DNA of 64,000 bases from Clostridia bacterium. GTDB taxonomy: Bacteria > Bacillota > Clostridia > Oscillospirales > Acutalibacteraceae. Below the pieces are notes generated by a model that saw nothing but the letters and a program-made list of their open reading frames with translations, did not search any database and had not been told where the DNA came from. Positions 42,536 to 52,254 of the stretch are shown here, in pieces (the first letter of the stretch is position 1; the number at the start of each line of letters is the position of its first letter). Position numbers and translations under genes: made by a program. Where the stretch lies: positions 46,111-110,110 of the forward strand of contig JAUNLX010000004.1 of assembly GCA_030532035.1 (NCBI GenBank). The letters are read 5' to 3'.

Positions 42536-43924
42536 TCACCTATCTAAGTTCTTAAGTTTTCTTGTCTTAATAACCCAGTTTTCCTTGTTTTCCTGCCTAT
42601 TACGAGCAATGGCCAAAGAATAATCAGGTACATCATCAGTAATTGTTGAACCTGCAGCAGTATAAGCAAAATGTCCTACTTTTATGGGAGAAACTAAATT
42701 TGTATTACATCCGATAAAAGCATTGTCTCCTATGGTGCTGCGAGTTTTATTAGTTCCGTCATAGTTGACGACTAAACTTCCACAACCAAAATTACAATCT
42801 TTTCCAACTTCGCAATCGCCTATGTAATTAAAATGTGGGAGCTTTGTTCCGGCCCCAACAGTACTATTTTTAACTTCAACAAAATTTCCTATATGTACTT
42901 TTTCTTCGATTATACTATCTGGTCTAATTCTGACAAAGGGTCCAATGTCTGCTTTAGATTTAATTTCACAGTCATAGGCATAGGAGCTATTGAAAATAAC
43001 CTCGTCTCCTATAATTACATTTTCTGTATAACTGTTCGGACCAATTACACAGTCTTTTCCTATTTTAGTCTGACCTTTTAATATACTTCCCGGTAAAATC
43101 GTAGTTCCAGCCTCTATAACAACACTGTCCTCAATGATAACACCGTCAATACAGGGGATTTCTACTCCGTCTAACATCAACTGTTTCAAAACTTCAAGTC
43201 TTTTTTTCTCATTTAATTGAAAAAGCTGATATTTATCATTTGCTCCCAATACAGTATCAGGGTTGTTCGTCATATAAACTCCCGTTTTCTTCGATTTATT
43301 TTTTAAAATTTCCGTTGTATCAGTCAAATAATATTCATTTGCTGCATTATTATTTTGTATATTATCTAAGGCAAAAAGTAAATCTGCTTTATTAAATACA
43401 TATACTCCGGAATTTACCTCTTTTATCTTTTGCTGTTCTTCGTCGGCGTCTTTCTGTTCTACTATTTTTTCTAAATTCCCATTACTGTCACGAATAATTC
43501 TGCCATAACCAAAAGGGTCATCTAATTTCGCAGAGAGCAATGTTACTGCCGATTTTTCTTTTTCATGTATTTTAATTAAATTTACAATAGACTTTGAGTC
43601 AACAAAAGGAGCGTCGCCATTTAGAACAATGACATTTTCACAATTACTTTTTAATAATTCATCTTTTGCCTGCATAACTGCATGGCCAGTTCCCTTTTGC
43701 TCTTTTTGATATATACAAGAATATCGTTCTCTGTAAATCGCGTCTAATTCTTCCCCTTTAAATCCAATTATCAAAATTATATCGTCAATTCCTGCACCAT
43801 GCACAGAATCTATAACTCTTTGAATCATCGGTCTAAAGAGAAGTTTAGATAAAACTTTAGGGTGCCTTGAATGCATCCTCTTTCCTTCGCCGGCCGCTAA
43901 AACAATCGCTGTGGTCTTATTCAT
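42536..43924 (-). CDS. glmU: bifunctional UDP-N-acetylglucosamine pyrophosphorylase / glucosamine-1-phosphate acetyltransferase
   Basis: The 462-residue enzyme makes UDP-GlcNAc for peptidoglycan. The uridylyltransferase domain (about 1-230) opens with VLAAGEGKRMHSRHPKVL; the acetyltransferase is a left-handed beta-helix (about 250-460) with PHFNYIGDCEVG and YTAAGSTITDDVP. The ATG at 43924 sits behind GGAGGTT; the TTG at 43939 is upstream of the ribosome site and rejected. It follows the RING-like gene with a 11-base gap. Confidence 0.97.
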   Translation of the reverse strand: MNKTTAIVLAAGEGKRMHSRHPKVLSKLLFRPMIQRVIDSVHGAGIDDIILIIGFKGEELDAIYRERYSCIYQKEQKGTGHAVMQAKDELLKSNCENVIVLNGDAPFVDSKSIVNLIKIHEKEKSAVTLLSAKLDDPFGYGRIIRDSNGNLEKIVEQKDADEEQQKIKEVNSGVYVFNKADLLFALDNIQNNNAANEYYLTDTTEILKNKSKKTGVYMTNNPDTVLGANDKYQLFQLNEKKRLEVLKQLMLDGVEIPCIDGVIIEDSVVIEAGTTILPGSILKGQTKIGKDCVIGPNSYTENVIIGDEVIFNSSYAYDCEIKSKADIGPFVRIRPDSIIEEKVHIGNFVEVKNSTVGAGTKLPHFNYIGDCEVGKDCNFGCGSLVVNYDGTNKTRSTIGDNAFIGCNTNLVSPIKVGHFAYTAAGSTITDDVPDYSLAIARNRQENKENWVIKTRKLKNLDR

Positions 43925-43935
43925 TGTAACCTCCG

Positions 43936-44835
43936 TCAAAACAAGCTCTTGAGCTGTTCAATCATATAAACATGAACAGGTAAAACGCTCGTTACATATA
44001 TAAGTACTGCACATAAAACTATTGATAGTACTGATACTCCGCCCCAGAGTTTAATTTTTTTGTCTTCTTTTTCTTTATCTTTTCCATATTTCTTTTTGAG
44101 ATATTTCAGTTTTCTCTGTATGGAAAATTTATATATGTAGTTGCCAAAAAAAGCAAGAATCACAGAGGCAACATTTATGAATCTGTTGGAATATCTCATT
44201 CCCCTTGAAGATTCTGGCAAAGAACTCATAAGTTTTCTATATTCTGTGGAATAATTATTCGCATTGATTTCTTTATTATCAATTTTTTCTTTAAATTCTT
44301 GTATGAGAGCAAAGCTCTGTCTGTAAACGTCTACATTTTCACTGTATGTTAGAGTCAAAAGCAAGGCTGGAATTATAATCATCAAAAATCCAAGAAAATA
44401 CATCTTTCTATAAAAAAGCCAGAGCCTCGGGAAAAATAATGGAGCCAAATTGATACTCAATTTCCTATTTCCACGATCCATTTTCATAAATTCAGGGATA
44501 TATTTATTGGTTCTCTTTTGTACCATAGAACCGTATTCTTTTACTGTAAATTCCCCAATTTCATCTTCAGCAGTTATTGCAACTATATCTGCTCTCTTGC
44601 GCATAAATTCTTTAATTTTTTCGTCATTGGATAACTGTTGTTCAATTTCTTCTACAACTTGAACTTTCGTCGGTTTCCATTCAAATTTTCCGTGTTCAGA
44701 TTCATGTACACAGCGTCCAGATTCAAAATAACAAGCTCTATGATGAGGCGTACCACAAACAGGGCAAACTACCACATCGTCGTTGTCTGTAAATTCTTTT
44801 TTACATTTATCGCAAATTTCTGATGTATATCTCAC
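43936..44835 (-). CDS. prokaryotic RING-like zinc-finger membrane protein
   Basis: 299 residues. The N-terminus (about 8-45) reads CDKCKKEF, then CPVCGTPHHRACYFESGRC: a C-x2-C / C-x2-C / HH / C pattern of the prokaryotic RING finger family. The rest holds three or four membrane helices (LWFYRKMYFLGFLMIIIPALLL; FINVASVILAFFGNYI; VSVLSIVLCAVLIYVTSVLP) separated by charged linkers. It may recognise ubiquitin-like or other protein partners, but no function is proven. It lies 9 bases downstream of the degenerate P-type ATPase gene and upstream of glmU. Confidence 0.75.
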   Translation of the reverse strand: MRYTSEICDKCKKEFTDNDDVVVCPVCGTPHHRACYFESGRCVHESEHGKFEWKPTKVQVVEEIEQQLSNDEKIKEFMRKRADIVAITAEDEIGEFTVKEYGSMVQKRTNKYIPEFMKMDRGNRKLSINLAPLFFPRLWLFYRKMYFLGFLMIIIPALLLTLTYSENVDVYRQSFALIQEFKEKIDNKEINANNYSTEYRKLMSSLPESSRGMRYSNRFINVASVILAFFGNYIYKFSIQRKLKYLKKKYGKDKEKEDKKIKLWGGVSVLSIVLCAVLIYVTSVLPVHVYMIEQLKSLF

Positions 44836-44844
44836 TTTTTCTCC

Positions 44845-47685
44845 TTATTTTCTTATCGTTTTAATTACAGTCATTACAGCCGAAATTACTGTCCATAAAA
44901 TTTGGAACAATAAAATTTCTAAACCAGCTATCATGGGATTTGATTGCAAAATTGACAATATAACAAATAAAATGCACGCAATCGCTAAATATACCATTGA
45001 TATTTGTTTTGACATTGAGTTTATATCGTGCAACATTACGGAATTATAGAAGGTTGAAGCAAAATTTTCAAGCGTTCCATCGTGGACAATTCCACTGTCA
45101 CATTCTTCTTTTACCGTATTTCTATATTTATTAAAAATTGATCCAGAAACAGAATTTAATACTCTTATCGATGAAGATTGCAATCTAAATTTTTGACAAA
45201 TCAATTGCTCATTTATATTGAAATCACAAGAACTTATCAATATCGGTACGCCTGTCTGTTCAATGATATGTAGTTGTTTTGCAACATCAGGGTCTTTTGC
45301 ATAAGTTACTACGAACATAGCAGAAATTTTACCCGCAATTGCAAGATAAATTATTTTTCTGCCTTTTCTAAGATACATCTTTTCCTCATTGTCAGAAAGT
45401 GCTTCAACAGAATGATTTTTCAGTAGTTCAGAACTACCAAATAGAACTCTTCTTCTATGTATCCATGCAGATAGTCCCAATTTATCTTCATATGCAAGCC
45501 CCTCGACTGGAGGTAAGAGTTCGTGTTTTCCCAAAATAACTCCGTCAAAAACGCCTTTGAGCGGGCCCTTTGATTCAATGACCATTGCCGCCGCATATAA
45601 AATGGCGTCGTCAATTCTCATATTATTAAATAATTTTATTCCAACAATTGAACAGCTATCTGCTCTAAACAAATCATTTGCGTCAAGGCAAACAGCATTT
45701 GCAGTTATAGATTTTTGAATGCTTGGATGCCCAGCAATCATCGCCCCTTTTGCGTTGAGCTTTTTATTTTCTATATAAAGTGGAAGACCAAATAGAAGTA
45801 TTGCAAAAGCGGGAACAGACATCATCAAAAAGGCATTCATTGCAGTGAGCCCAGACAATAAAGATTTAAAAACAACTGATACAGTCGCAAATATCACTAA
45901 GCTAAGTACAGTAACTATTGGAACGATTATTTTAGATATTTTATCAACTGGATTGCCACCAAAAGAATTCTTCATAAAATTAGATACTTTTTTTATTTTT
46001 GAAGAATAATAAATTGCCGGTTCGCCTATTAAAAGTCCTCTTCCCAGTTCAAAAGCATCATCAGGATTGCGAAGCACAGTGCTTGCATATAATTCAGAGC
46101 CGCTATTTAGAAAATCAAAATTGCTATATGCCCTTTTATCTACAAAATAAGTTGAAATATTATATACAAACAACATAAATATACTTTCGCTTGCGTAAAA
46201 AGGATACATATTAATTGCGTCCTGAAAATTGAAACATAAGATAATAAGTTGAGTTAAGTTAAGGACGATTGCAAGATTAATAACAGTTGCCAAATTAGGT
46301 CTTTTAGAAATAAGTCCCGTTATTCCCGTAAGTATGACTTTATAACTGAAAGCCGACGACAAAACAATTGTTACTATATTTATAATCAAATGAATTAAGA
46401 CATTTTCCAGTGTAAAAGTCGCCATTATAGTTGAAATTAGAGAAATTATAAAGAGTGCCAATGTGGATATAACTGCAATTTTATCGGACAAAATGTATTT
46501 GTCTAAAACTGACTGAATATCATTATTTCCCTTAGACAAATCAACTGTATCGTCTAATATTTCTTCGCCTGTCTCCTCTTCGGAAGTCTTTTCTCCAATT
46601 TTCTCGATTTCAGAATTTAGCTTGAAATTTTCAACTTTTTTTTGACGCTTTTCTCTTAAATTCAGCTCTTCTTTTTCTTCGTCTAATTGCTCAATTTTTT
46701 CTTCGTTGTCGAATCCCTCAAGTTTCATTTGACCCTCTATATTTAGAGGTTCTTGAATTTTATCTATCGGAGTCGCCTGTTCTGCAGCAATAATTGTCGG
46801 CAAAGGCTCTAAGTCTGCCGTTTTGTTAAACTTGCTCTTTTTTATTATCATTCCAGGTCGTTCAACTAAAGCGTCTTGCTCAGAATGTTCTCGGGCAAAT
46901 TCCTCTGTATTGGGCAAATTTCGCTTCGGAACATTCATAAAGCGTTCTCGATAACTCTGCTTAGAACTATCCGTTTGTTCTATTTTAGAATCTAAAATAT
47001 TATGGTCTATTTTGTCATTTCTAATAGGTGGTAACCCTACAGTTTTAGAGGCAAAAGAAACCATAACCGACGGGCCATTTTCAGAGATGTCGGTTTTGCT
47101 TTCAGGTTCCTCATAATCTGGGGAAACATCCGCCTGCGATTCAATGAAATCTGAATTTTTATTGTTTTTGTTGAAAAACAATTTTATTTTTTTCACAAAA
47201 GACGGTTTTTCTTCTACTTGAGTTTCTTTTGTTTCAAATTCAGGTATATTTTCTACCGTATCTGTAAATTCTTTTTCGTCATTATAAAATTTGTCGGGGT
47301 GTTTTGCGAAAAAAATGTCTCTTTTTTCAAAATCATCTTGATTTTTATCCGATTTAAAAGTTTGTTTTTCTGTATATTTTTCGATTAGCTCTTCGCTGTC
47401 AATTTCTATATCTTTTTGAAAATTTTTATCTTCATGTGATTTTTCAATTAAATCTGTAGGTTCAACATTTAATTTTTCATCACGCTTTATTTTTTCGCTA
47501 TCTGAAAAATCCTCAAAATTGATTTCAATTTTTTTTATGTCAGTATCATCAACTTTTGAATCTTGCTTTTTGTCCCCTGCTAAGAGCCTGTCAATTTCTT
47601 CAACAGACCATCTTTTGTTTGGGCTTTTGTCGCTAATATTCGGGAAATTTTCGCCCATGAAATTTTTTAAATTTTCATCGTTCAT
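44845..47685 (-). CDS. degenerate P-type ATPase-like membrane protein with long acidic N-terminus
   Basis: 946 residues. Positions 1 to about 390 are low-complexity, rich in Glu, Lys and Asp and probably disordered. Then come paired membrane helices and a P-type ATPase core. In helix 4 the usual CPC/PEGL is SVPAFAILLFGLP. The phosphorylation loop reads CLD668-ANDLF: the Asp is kept but KTGT is lost. The actuator/P-domain TGD motif reads SSCDFN, and GDGxND is not found. Ion pumping is therefore doubtful; a pseudoenzyme role is inferred. The ATG at 47685 follows AGAGGGGA; the start at 47718 would extend into rlmB. Confidence 0.8.
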   Translation of the reverse strand: MNDENLKNFMGENFPNISDKSPNKRWSVEEIDRLLAGDKKQDSKVDDTDIKKIEINFEDFSDSEKIKRDEKLNVEPTDLIEKSHEDKNFQKDIEIDSEELIEKYTEKQTFKSDKNQDDFEKRDIFFAKHPDKFYNDEKEFTDTVENIPEFETKETQVEEKPSFVKKIKLFFNKNNKNSDFIESQADVSPDYEEPESKTDISENGPSVMVSFASKTVGLPPIRNDKIDHNILDSKIEQTDSSKQSYRERFMNVPKRNLPNTEEFAREHSEQDALVERPGMIIKKSKFNKTADLEPLPTIIAAEQATPIDKIQEPLNIEGQMKLEGFDNEEKIEQLDEEKEELNLREKRQKKVENFKLNSEIEKIGEKTSEEETGEEILDDTVDLSKGNNDIQSVLDKYILSDKIAVISTLALFIISLISTIMATFTLENVLIHLIINIVTIVLSSAFSYKVILTGITGLISKRPNLATVINLAIVLNLTQLIILCFNFQDAINMYPFYASESIFMLFVYNISTYFVDKRAYSNFDFLNSGSELYASTVLRNPDDAFELGRGLLIGEPAIYYSSKIKKVSNFMKNSFGGNPVDKISKIIVPIVTVLSLVIFATVSVVFKSLLSGLTAMNAFLMMSVPAFAILLFGLPLYIENKKLNAKGAMIAGHPSIQKSITANAVCLDANDLFRADSCSIVGIKLFNNMRIDDAILYAAAMVIESKGPLKGVFDGVILGKHELLPPVEGLAYEDKLGLSAWIHRRRVLFGSSELLKNHSVEALSDNEEKMYLRKGRKIIYLAIAGKISAMFVVTYAKDPDVAKQLHIIEQTGVPILISSCDFNINEQLICQKFRLQSSSIRVLNSVSGSIFNKYRNTVKEECDSGIVHDGTLENFASTFYNSVMLHDINSMSKQISMVYLAIACILFVILSILQSNPMIAGLEILLFQILWTVISAVMTVIKTIRK

Positions 47686-48424
47686 AGTTCCCCTCTTTTC
47701 TCTGTTTTGCAACTTCATTGAAAATAATTCCCGCCGCTACAGAAGCATTCAGTGAATCTATATGCCCATAAAGCGGAATAGAAATTAAAAAATCACAAGC
47801 TTCTTTCATCGTACGAGATATACCCTTACCCTCAGAGCCTATAACTATGGCAACATTGCCTCGCAAATCAGTTTTTGACAATTCATCGCCTTTCATATCG
47901 GCTCCATATATCCAAAGCCCCTTGTCTTTTAATTCAGCTACGATATTTAAAAGGTTTTTAACTCGAGCAATTTTTATATATTCAACTGCACCAGCAGAAG
48001 ATTTAGAAACCGTAAAATTAACACTGGCACTGCGACGCTCTGGAATAATCACTCCGTCTGCCCCCATACATTCAGCGCTTCGAATAATAGCTCCTAAATT
48101 ATGTGGATCTTCAATGCCATCACAAATTACAACAAAATTATTTTTGTCTTTAGGGAAATTTAATATTTCATCCACCGATGAATATTCAAAAGAAGACGCT
48201 TTTGCTACGATACCTTGATGATTGTTATGAGCGCACATAAAATCTAACTTTTTAGAGTCTACAGTTTTAATTATGGCTCCATTTTTTTTAGCACGAGAAA
48301 TTAACCTCTGCACAATATCAGATTTATTCAATCTATCAACATATACAGTATCGAGTTCTCTTTTTGCTTTAATTGCTTCATTTACAGCATTTTTACCTAT
48401 AATCAGTTCGTCTTCGCGTATCAT
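47675..48424 (-). CDS. rlmB: 23S rRNA (guanosine-2'-O-)-methyltransferase, SpoU/TrmH family
   Basis: A 249-residue SPOUT methyltransferase (RlmB/YacO). The N-terminal RNA-binding domain is followed by the knot: motif 1 DGIEDPHNLGAIIRSAE with catalytic Asn/Arg, motif 2 IVIGSEGKGIS and motif 3 IPLYGHIDSLNASVAAGI. It modifies G2251 of 23S rRNA or a related site. It overlaps the P-type-like gene by 11 bases. It is the first gene of the minus-strand cluster and diverges from the arg operon. Confidence 0.93.
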   Translation of the reverse strand: MIREDELIIGKNAVNEAIKAKRELDTVYVDRLNKSDIVQRLISRAKKNGAIIKTVDSKKLDFMCAHNNHQGIVAKASSFEYSSVDEILNFPKDKNNFVVICDGIEDPHNLGAIIRSAECMGADGVIIPERRSASVNFTVSKSSAGAVEYIKIARVKNLLNIVAELKDKGLWIYGADMKGDELSKTDLRGNVAIVIGSEGKGISRTMKEACDFLISIPLYGHIDSLNASVAAGIIFNEVAKQRKEGNYER

Positions 48425-48543
48425 ATTTCACCATATTCAAATAATTACTTTTATCGTCAAATTTTACCATAAAATGACATTGTTTACAATTTATAAGAAA
48501 TTTATATTTATGCACTATTTTTTCGTTAATATGCAAAAATGTG

Positions 48544-48586
48544 CATATTTATTCTGTTTAATCCTTGATTTCATAGAATAAATATG
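48544..48586. promoter_or_regulatory. 12-bp inverted repeat in the arg promoter, ARG-box-like
   Basis: CATATTTATTCT (48544-48555) and AGAATAAATATG (48575-48586) are exact reverse complements with 19 bases between. Each arm resembles half or a degenerate whole ARG box (consensus with ATTCA/TGAAT ends). The right arm fills the promoter spacer and the left arm lies upstream of the -35, so ArgR-type repression is likely. Confidence 0.6.
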
Positions 48587-48592
48587 TATAAT
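48565..48592 (+). promoter_or_regulatory. promoter of the argGHCJBDF operon
   Basis: TTGATT (48565-48570), 16-base spacer, TATAAT (48587-48592), about 34 bases before the argG ATG. Confidence 0.75.
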
Positions 48593-48625
48593 AGTCTTAA
48601 ATTTGGACTTAAAGAGGAGATAAGT

Positions 48626-49852
48626 ATGATAGATAACAATAAAATTGTACTCGCCTATTCTGGCGGTTTGGATACCTCGGTTATTATACCTTGGCTAAAA
48701 GAAAATTATAAAGGCTGTGAAATAATCGCTGTATCCATTGATGTAGGACAAGGTAGTGAACTCGATGGATTAGAAGAAAAAGCTAAGAAAACGGGCGCTT
48801 CAAAATTATACATAGAAGATTTGACAAAAGAATTTGTTGAAGATTGTATTTTCCCCACAATAAAAGCTGGAGCCAAATATGAGGGAAAATATTTGCTCGG
48901 AACTTCTTTCGCTCGTCCACTGATGGCACAAAGACTTGTAGAAATTGCACGAAAAGAAAACGCCGGCGCAATTTGTCATGGTTGTACTGGTAAAGGAAAT
49001 GACCAGGTTCGTTTTGAACTATCCATAAAAGCTCTCGCACCGGATATAAAAATCATAGCTCCATGGAGAACATGGGAAATAAAATCGAGAGATGAAGAAA
49101 TAGCCTATGCGCAGGCACACGATGTTCCACTAAAAATCAGCAAAGAAGACAGCTATTCAAAAGACAAAAACATCTGGCATTTGTCACACGAAGGCTTAGA
49201 TCTTGAAGATCCTTCCAATGAGCCAACTTACGAAAAAGAGGGATTTTTAGAAATGGGAGTTTCTCCGATTGACGCTCCCGATACTCCCGAATATATTACT
49301 ATCGGATTTGAAAAAGGGAACGCAGTTTCTATAGACGGAGAAAAAATGGACGCCGTTTCTCTTCTGACAAAATTAAATGATATTGGTGGAAGAAATGGAA
49401 TCGGTATTATCGACATAGTTGAAAATCGTCTTGTTGGAATGAAATCAAGAGGCGTATATGAAACTCCAGGCGGAACAATTTTATATGCAGCTCATGAATT
49501 TTTAGAGAGTATCACTTTAGATAAAGATACCATGCAATTTAAATCTGTTTTATCGCATAAATATGCAGAACTTGTATATAACGGCAAATGGTTTACAACT
49601 CTCAAAGACGCTTTAGATAAATTTGTTGACGAAACTCAAAAAACGGTAACAGGAGAAGTAAAACTTAAGCTCTACAAAGGAAATATTATAAATGCGGGAA
49701 TGACTTCTCCATATTCGCTTTACAGTGAAGAATTTGCAACCTTTAATGAAGATGATGTCTATGATCAAAATGACGCAACTGGTTTCATCAACCTATATGG
49801 CTTGCCCCTTAAAGTCAAAGCTCTACTCAACAAAAATGGTGACTTAAAATGA
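48626..49852 (+). CDS. argG: argininosuccinate synthase
   Basis: The 408-residue enzyme condenses citrulline and aspartate with ATP. The PP-loop [10 protein letters not shown] is at the N-terminus; [23 protein letters not shown] and [14 protein letters not shown] are family motifs. The ATG at 48626 follows AGAGGAGA; the ORF open from 48584 would begin in the promoter. It overlaps argH by 4 bases and is first in a complete arginine operon whose promoter contains ARG-box-like repeats. Confidence 0.97.
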   Translation: MIDNNKIVLAYSGGLDTSVIIPWLKENYKGCEIIAVSIDVGQGSELDGLEEKAKKTGASKLYIEDLTKEFVEDCIFPTIKAGAKYEGKYLLGTSFARPLMAQRLVEIARKENAGAICHGCTGKGNDQVRFELSIKALAPDIKIIAPWRTWEIKSRDEEIAYAQAHDVPLKISKEDSYSKDKNIWHLSHEGLDLEDPSNEPTYEKEGFLEMGVSPIDAPDTPEYITIGFEKGNAVSIDGEKMDAVSLLTKLNDIGGRNGIGIIDIVENRLVGMKSRGVYETPGGTILYAAHEFLESITLDKDTMQFKSVLSHKYAELVYNGKWFTTLKDALDKFVDETQKTVTGEVKLKLYKGNIINAGMTSPYSLYSEEFATFNEDDVYDQNDATGFINLYGLPLKVKALLNKNGDLK

Positions 49853-51225
49853 AACTTTGGGAAGGTCGTTTCAAAAAAAGCTTAGATAAGACAGCTGATG
49901 AATTTAATTCATCAATAAGCTTTGATAAAAATCTTTATTTTGAGGATATTGAAGGTAGTCTTGCTCACGCACATATGCTCTGTGAGCAAGGCATAATTAG
50001 CAAAGAAGATTATTCGCTAATTAAACAGGGTCTCTCTAAAATTGCTTTTGAAATTCATTCCGGAGATCTTTTAATAGATGAAGACGCTGAAGACATTCAT
50101 ACTTTTATTGAGGGTGAGTTGACAAATAGAATTGGTGACGCAGGAAAACGCTTACATACTGCCCGTAGCCGAAATGATCAAGTTGCCGTCGATTTGAGAC
50201 TATATTTGAGAAAAAGATTAGACGAAATAATAAATTCTCTATATAAACTCGTGAAAACTTTAGCTCAAAGAGCAATAGAGACAAAAGACTATGTTATGCC
50301 CTCATATACGCATTTACAGCGAGCTCAAATTTCTGTCTTTGGACACCATTTGCTCGCATATGCAGAGATGTTTCTTCGTGATATAGACAGAATGAAAGAC
50401 GCCAAAAAGAGAATGAACATTTCTCCTCTTGGCAGCTGTGCTCTTGCTGGTACTACATACAATATAGATCGTTTTATGACGGCAAAAGAACTGGGCTTTG
50501 ACGCACCATGCAATAATTCTTTAGACGGTGTTTCAGATAGAGATTATGTAATTGAAATTTTATCTGATTTTTCTATTTTGATGATGCATCTTTCAAGATT
50601 CAGTGAAGAAATTATCCTTTGGTGTTCTAAAGAATTTTCCTTTGTTGAACCAGATGATGCCTTTTCTACAGGTTCCAGTATAATGCCTCAAAAGAAAAAT
50701 CCAGATATTGCAGAACTCATTCGAGGTAAAACAGGTAGAGTATATGGTAGCTTGATGACTATGCTCACAGTTATGAAAGGTCTACCTCTTGCCTACAATA
50801 AAGATATGCAAGAAGATAAGGAAGCTATGGCAGACGCTTTGAAAACAGCAATTCAATGCTTAAATGCCTTTGAACCAATGATAAAGACGCTTAAAATAAA
50901 TAAAGACAACCTCAAAAAAGCAGCTTTAACCGGATTTATAAATGCTACAGACGCCGCAGATTATCTTGTTAAAAAAGATCTTCCATTCAGAGATGCCTAT
51001 AAAATCGTCGGAGAACTTGTGGCATATTGTATCGACAATGAAAAGACTTTAGATAATTTGAGCATAGAAGAATATAAAAAGTTTTCAGACTTATTTGAAA
51101 AAGATATATTCGATTCAGTTTCGCTGGAAAAAATGATTTCAGAGAGAACTTGTTTTGGTGCTCCCGCACCTGACAATGTTGAAAAACAAGCTAATAAAAT
51201 TTTAGAGGGAATAAAAAATGATTAA
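49849..51225 (+). CDS. argH: argininosuccinate lyase
   Basis: A 458-residue fumarase/aspartase-superfamily enzyme that splits argininosuccinate into arginine and fumarate. The signature [12 protein letters not shown] carries the catalytic Ser loop; the N-terminal [20 protein letters not shown] and [10 protein letters not shown] are standard. It overlaps argG (ATGA) and argC (8 bases), indicating coupled translation. The length is that of housekeeping ArgH. Confidence 0.97.
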   Translation: MKLWEGRFKKSLDKTADEFNSSISFDKNLYFEDIEGSLAHAHMLCEQGIISKEDYSLIKQGLSKIAFEIHSGDLLIDEDAEDIHTFIEGELTNRIGDAGKRLHTARSRNDQVAVDLRLYLRKRLDEIINSLYKLVKTLAQRAIETKDYVMPSYTHLQRAQISVFGHHLLAYAEMFLRDIDRMKDAKKRMNISPLGSCALAGTTYNIDRFMTAKELGFDAPCNNSLDGVSDRDYVIEILSDFSILMMHLSRFSEEIILWCSKEFSFVEPDDAFSTGSSIMPQKKNPDIAELIRGKTGRVYGSLMTMLTVMKGLPLAYNKDMQEDKEAMADALKTAIQCLNAFEPMIKTLKINKDNLKKAALTGFINATDAADYLVKKDLPFRDAYKIVGELVAYCIDNEKTLDNLSIEEYKKFSDLFEKDIFDSVSLEKMISERTCFGAPAPDNVEKQANKILEGIKND

Positions 51226-52246
51226 TATCGGAATATTGGGCGCCACTGGTTACGCCGCAAACCAACTTGTATCAATTCTCTTAAAGCACAAGAATGTAAA
51301 AATATCAAAACTCTATTCACTTACTGCTGAAAAGAAAGATGTTTCTTTTAAATATCCTTCTTTTTATAAAATTTTAGATATGAAATATTCCGGTGTGGAG
51401 AATTATCCAGATGACTGCGATTTGATTTTCGCCTGTCTTCCATCTGGAGAATCAGAATTATATGCTGAAAAAGCTATTGCAAAGGGGCTGAAATTCATAG
51501 ATGTAGGCTCTGATTTTCGCCTAAAAGATGAGCAAATCAACTTAAAGTGGTATAAAAAATCTTTTCGTAATAAAGATTTGCATAAACAAGCTGTATATGG
51601 AATTTCCGAACTCAATGCAGAGCAAATTAAAAGTGCAAATTTAATTGCAAATCCTGGATGTTATCCCACTTCAGCAATTCTTGCTCTTGCTCCAATTTTA
51701 TCTGAAAATTTAACAATTAATACCCCTATCATTATTGATTCAAAATCTGGTTTAACAGGTTCTGGTAAAAGACCTACAGAAAGTTCCCATTTTGTAAATG
51801 CAAATGAAAATTTCACGCCTTATTCCATTGGCTCTCACAGACATTTACCAGAAATTGAACAGGCTCTGTCTGAGATTGCTGGAGAATACATTCAAGCAGT
51901 ATTTACTCCTCATTTGCTTCCTATAAATAGAGGAATTTTATCGTCAATATATGTAAATTGCGACAAAGAGTTTGAATTAAGTAAAATTCATAAAATATAT
52001 GAAGAATTTTATAAAGACAAAAAGTTTGTAAGACTTTTACCTTTAGGTCAAACAGTCGACATCAGACAAGTTCAAAACAGTAACTTTGTAAATTTATCAT
52101 TGCATAAGAGTGAAAATACGCTGATTATTATGTCTGCTATCGACAATATGATTAAAGGGGCCGCAGGACAGGCAATTCAAAATATGAATTTAATGTTTGG
52201 CTTTGACGAAGAAGAAGGTTTAGATTTATTTCCCAACTCTTTTTAG
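51218..52246 (+). CDS. argC: N-acetyl-gamma-glutamyl-phosphate reductase
   Basis: 342 residues; the type 1 ArgC of the linear/cyclic ornithine pathway. The NADP-binding GILGATGYAANQL is at the N-terminus; the catalytic Cys is in NPGCYPTSA near residue 145; the HRHLPEI segment holds the catalytic His. It reduces N-acetylglutamyl phosphate to the semialdehyde. It overlaps argH by 8 bases and is followed by argJ after 8 bases with AGGAGG. Confidence 0.97.
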   Translation: MINIGILGATGYAANQLVSILLKHKNVKISKLYSLTAEKKDVSFKYPSFYKILDMKYSGVENYPDDCDLIFACLPSGESELYAEKAIAKGLKFIDVGSDFRLKDEQINLKWYKKSFRNKDLHKQAVYGISELNAEQIKSANLIANPGCYPTSAILALAPILSENLTINTPIIIDSKSGLTGSGKRPTESSHFVNANENFTPYSIGSHRHLPEIEQALSEIAGEYIQAVFTPHLLPINRGILSSIYVNCDKEFELSKIHKIYEEFYKDKKFVRLLPLGQTVDIRQVQNSNFVNLSLHKSENTLIIMSAIDNMIKGAAGQAIQNMNLMFGFDEEEGLDLFPNSF

Positions 52247-52254
52247 GAGGTAAA

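Noticed and set aside
48273..48581. ORF upstream of argG
   Set aside because: Antisense to the start of rlmB and overlapping the arg promoter; composition is Phe/Ile-rich, typical of a shadow frame.
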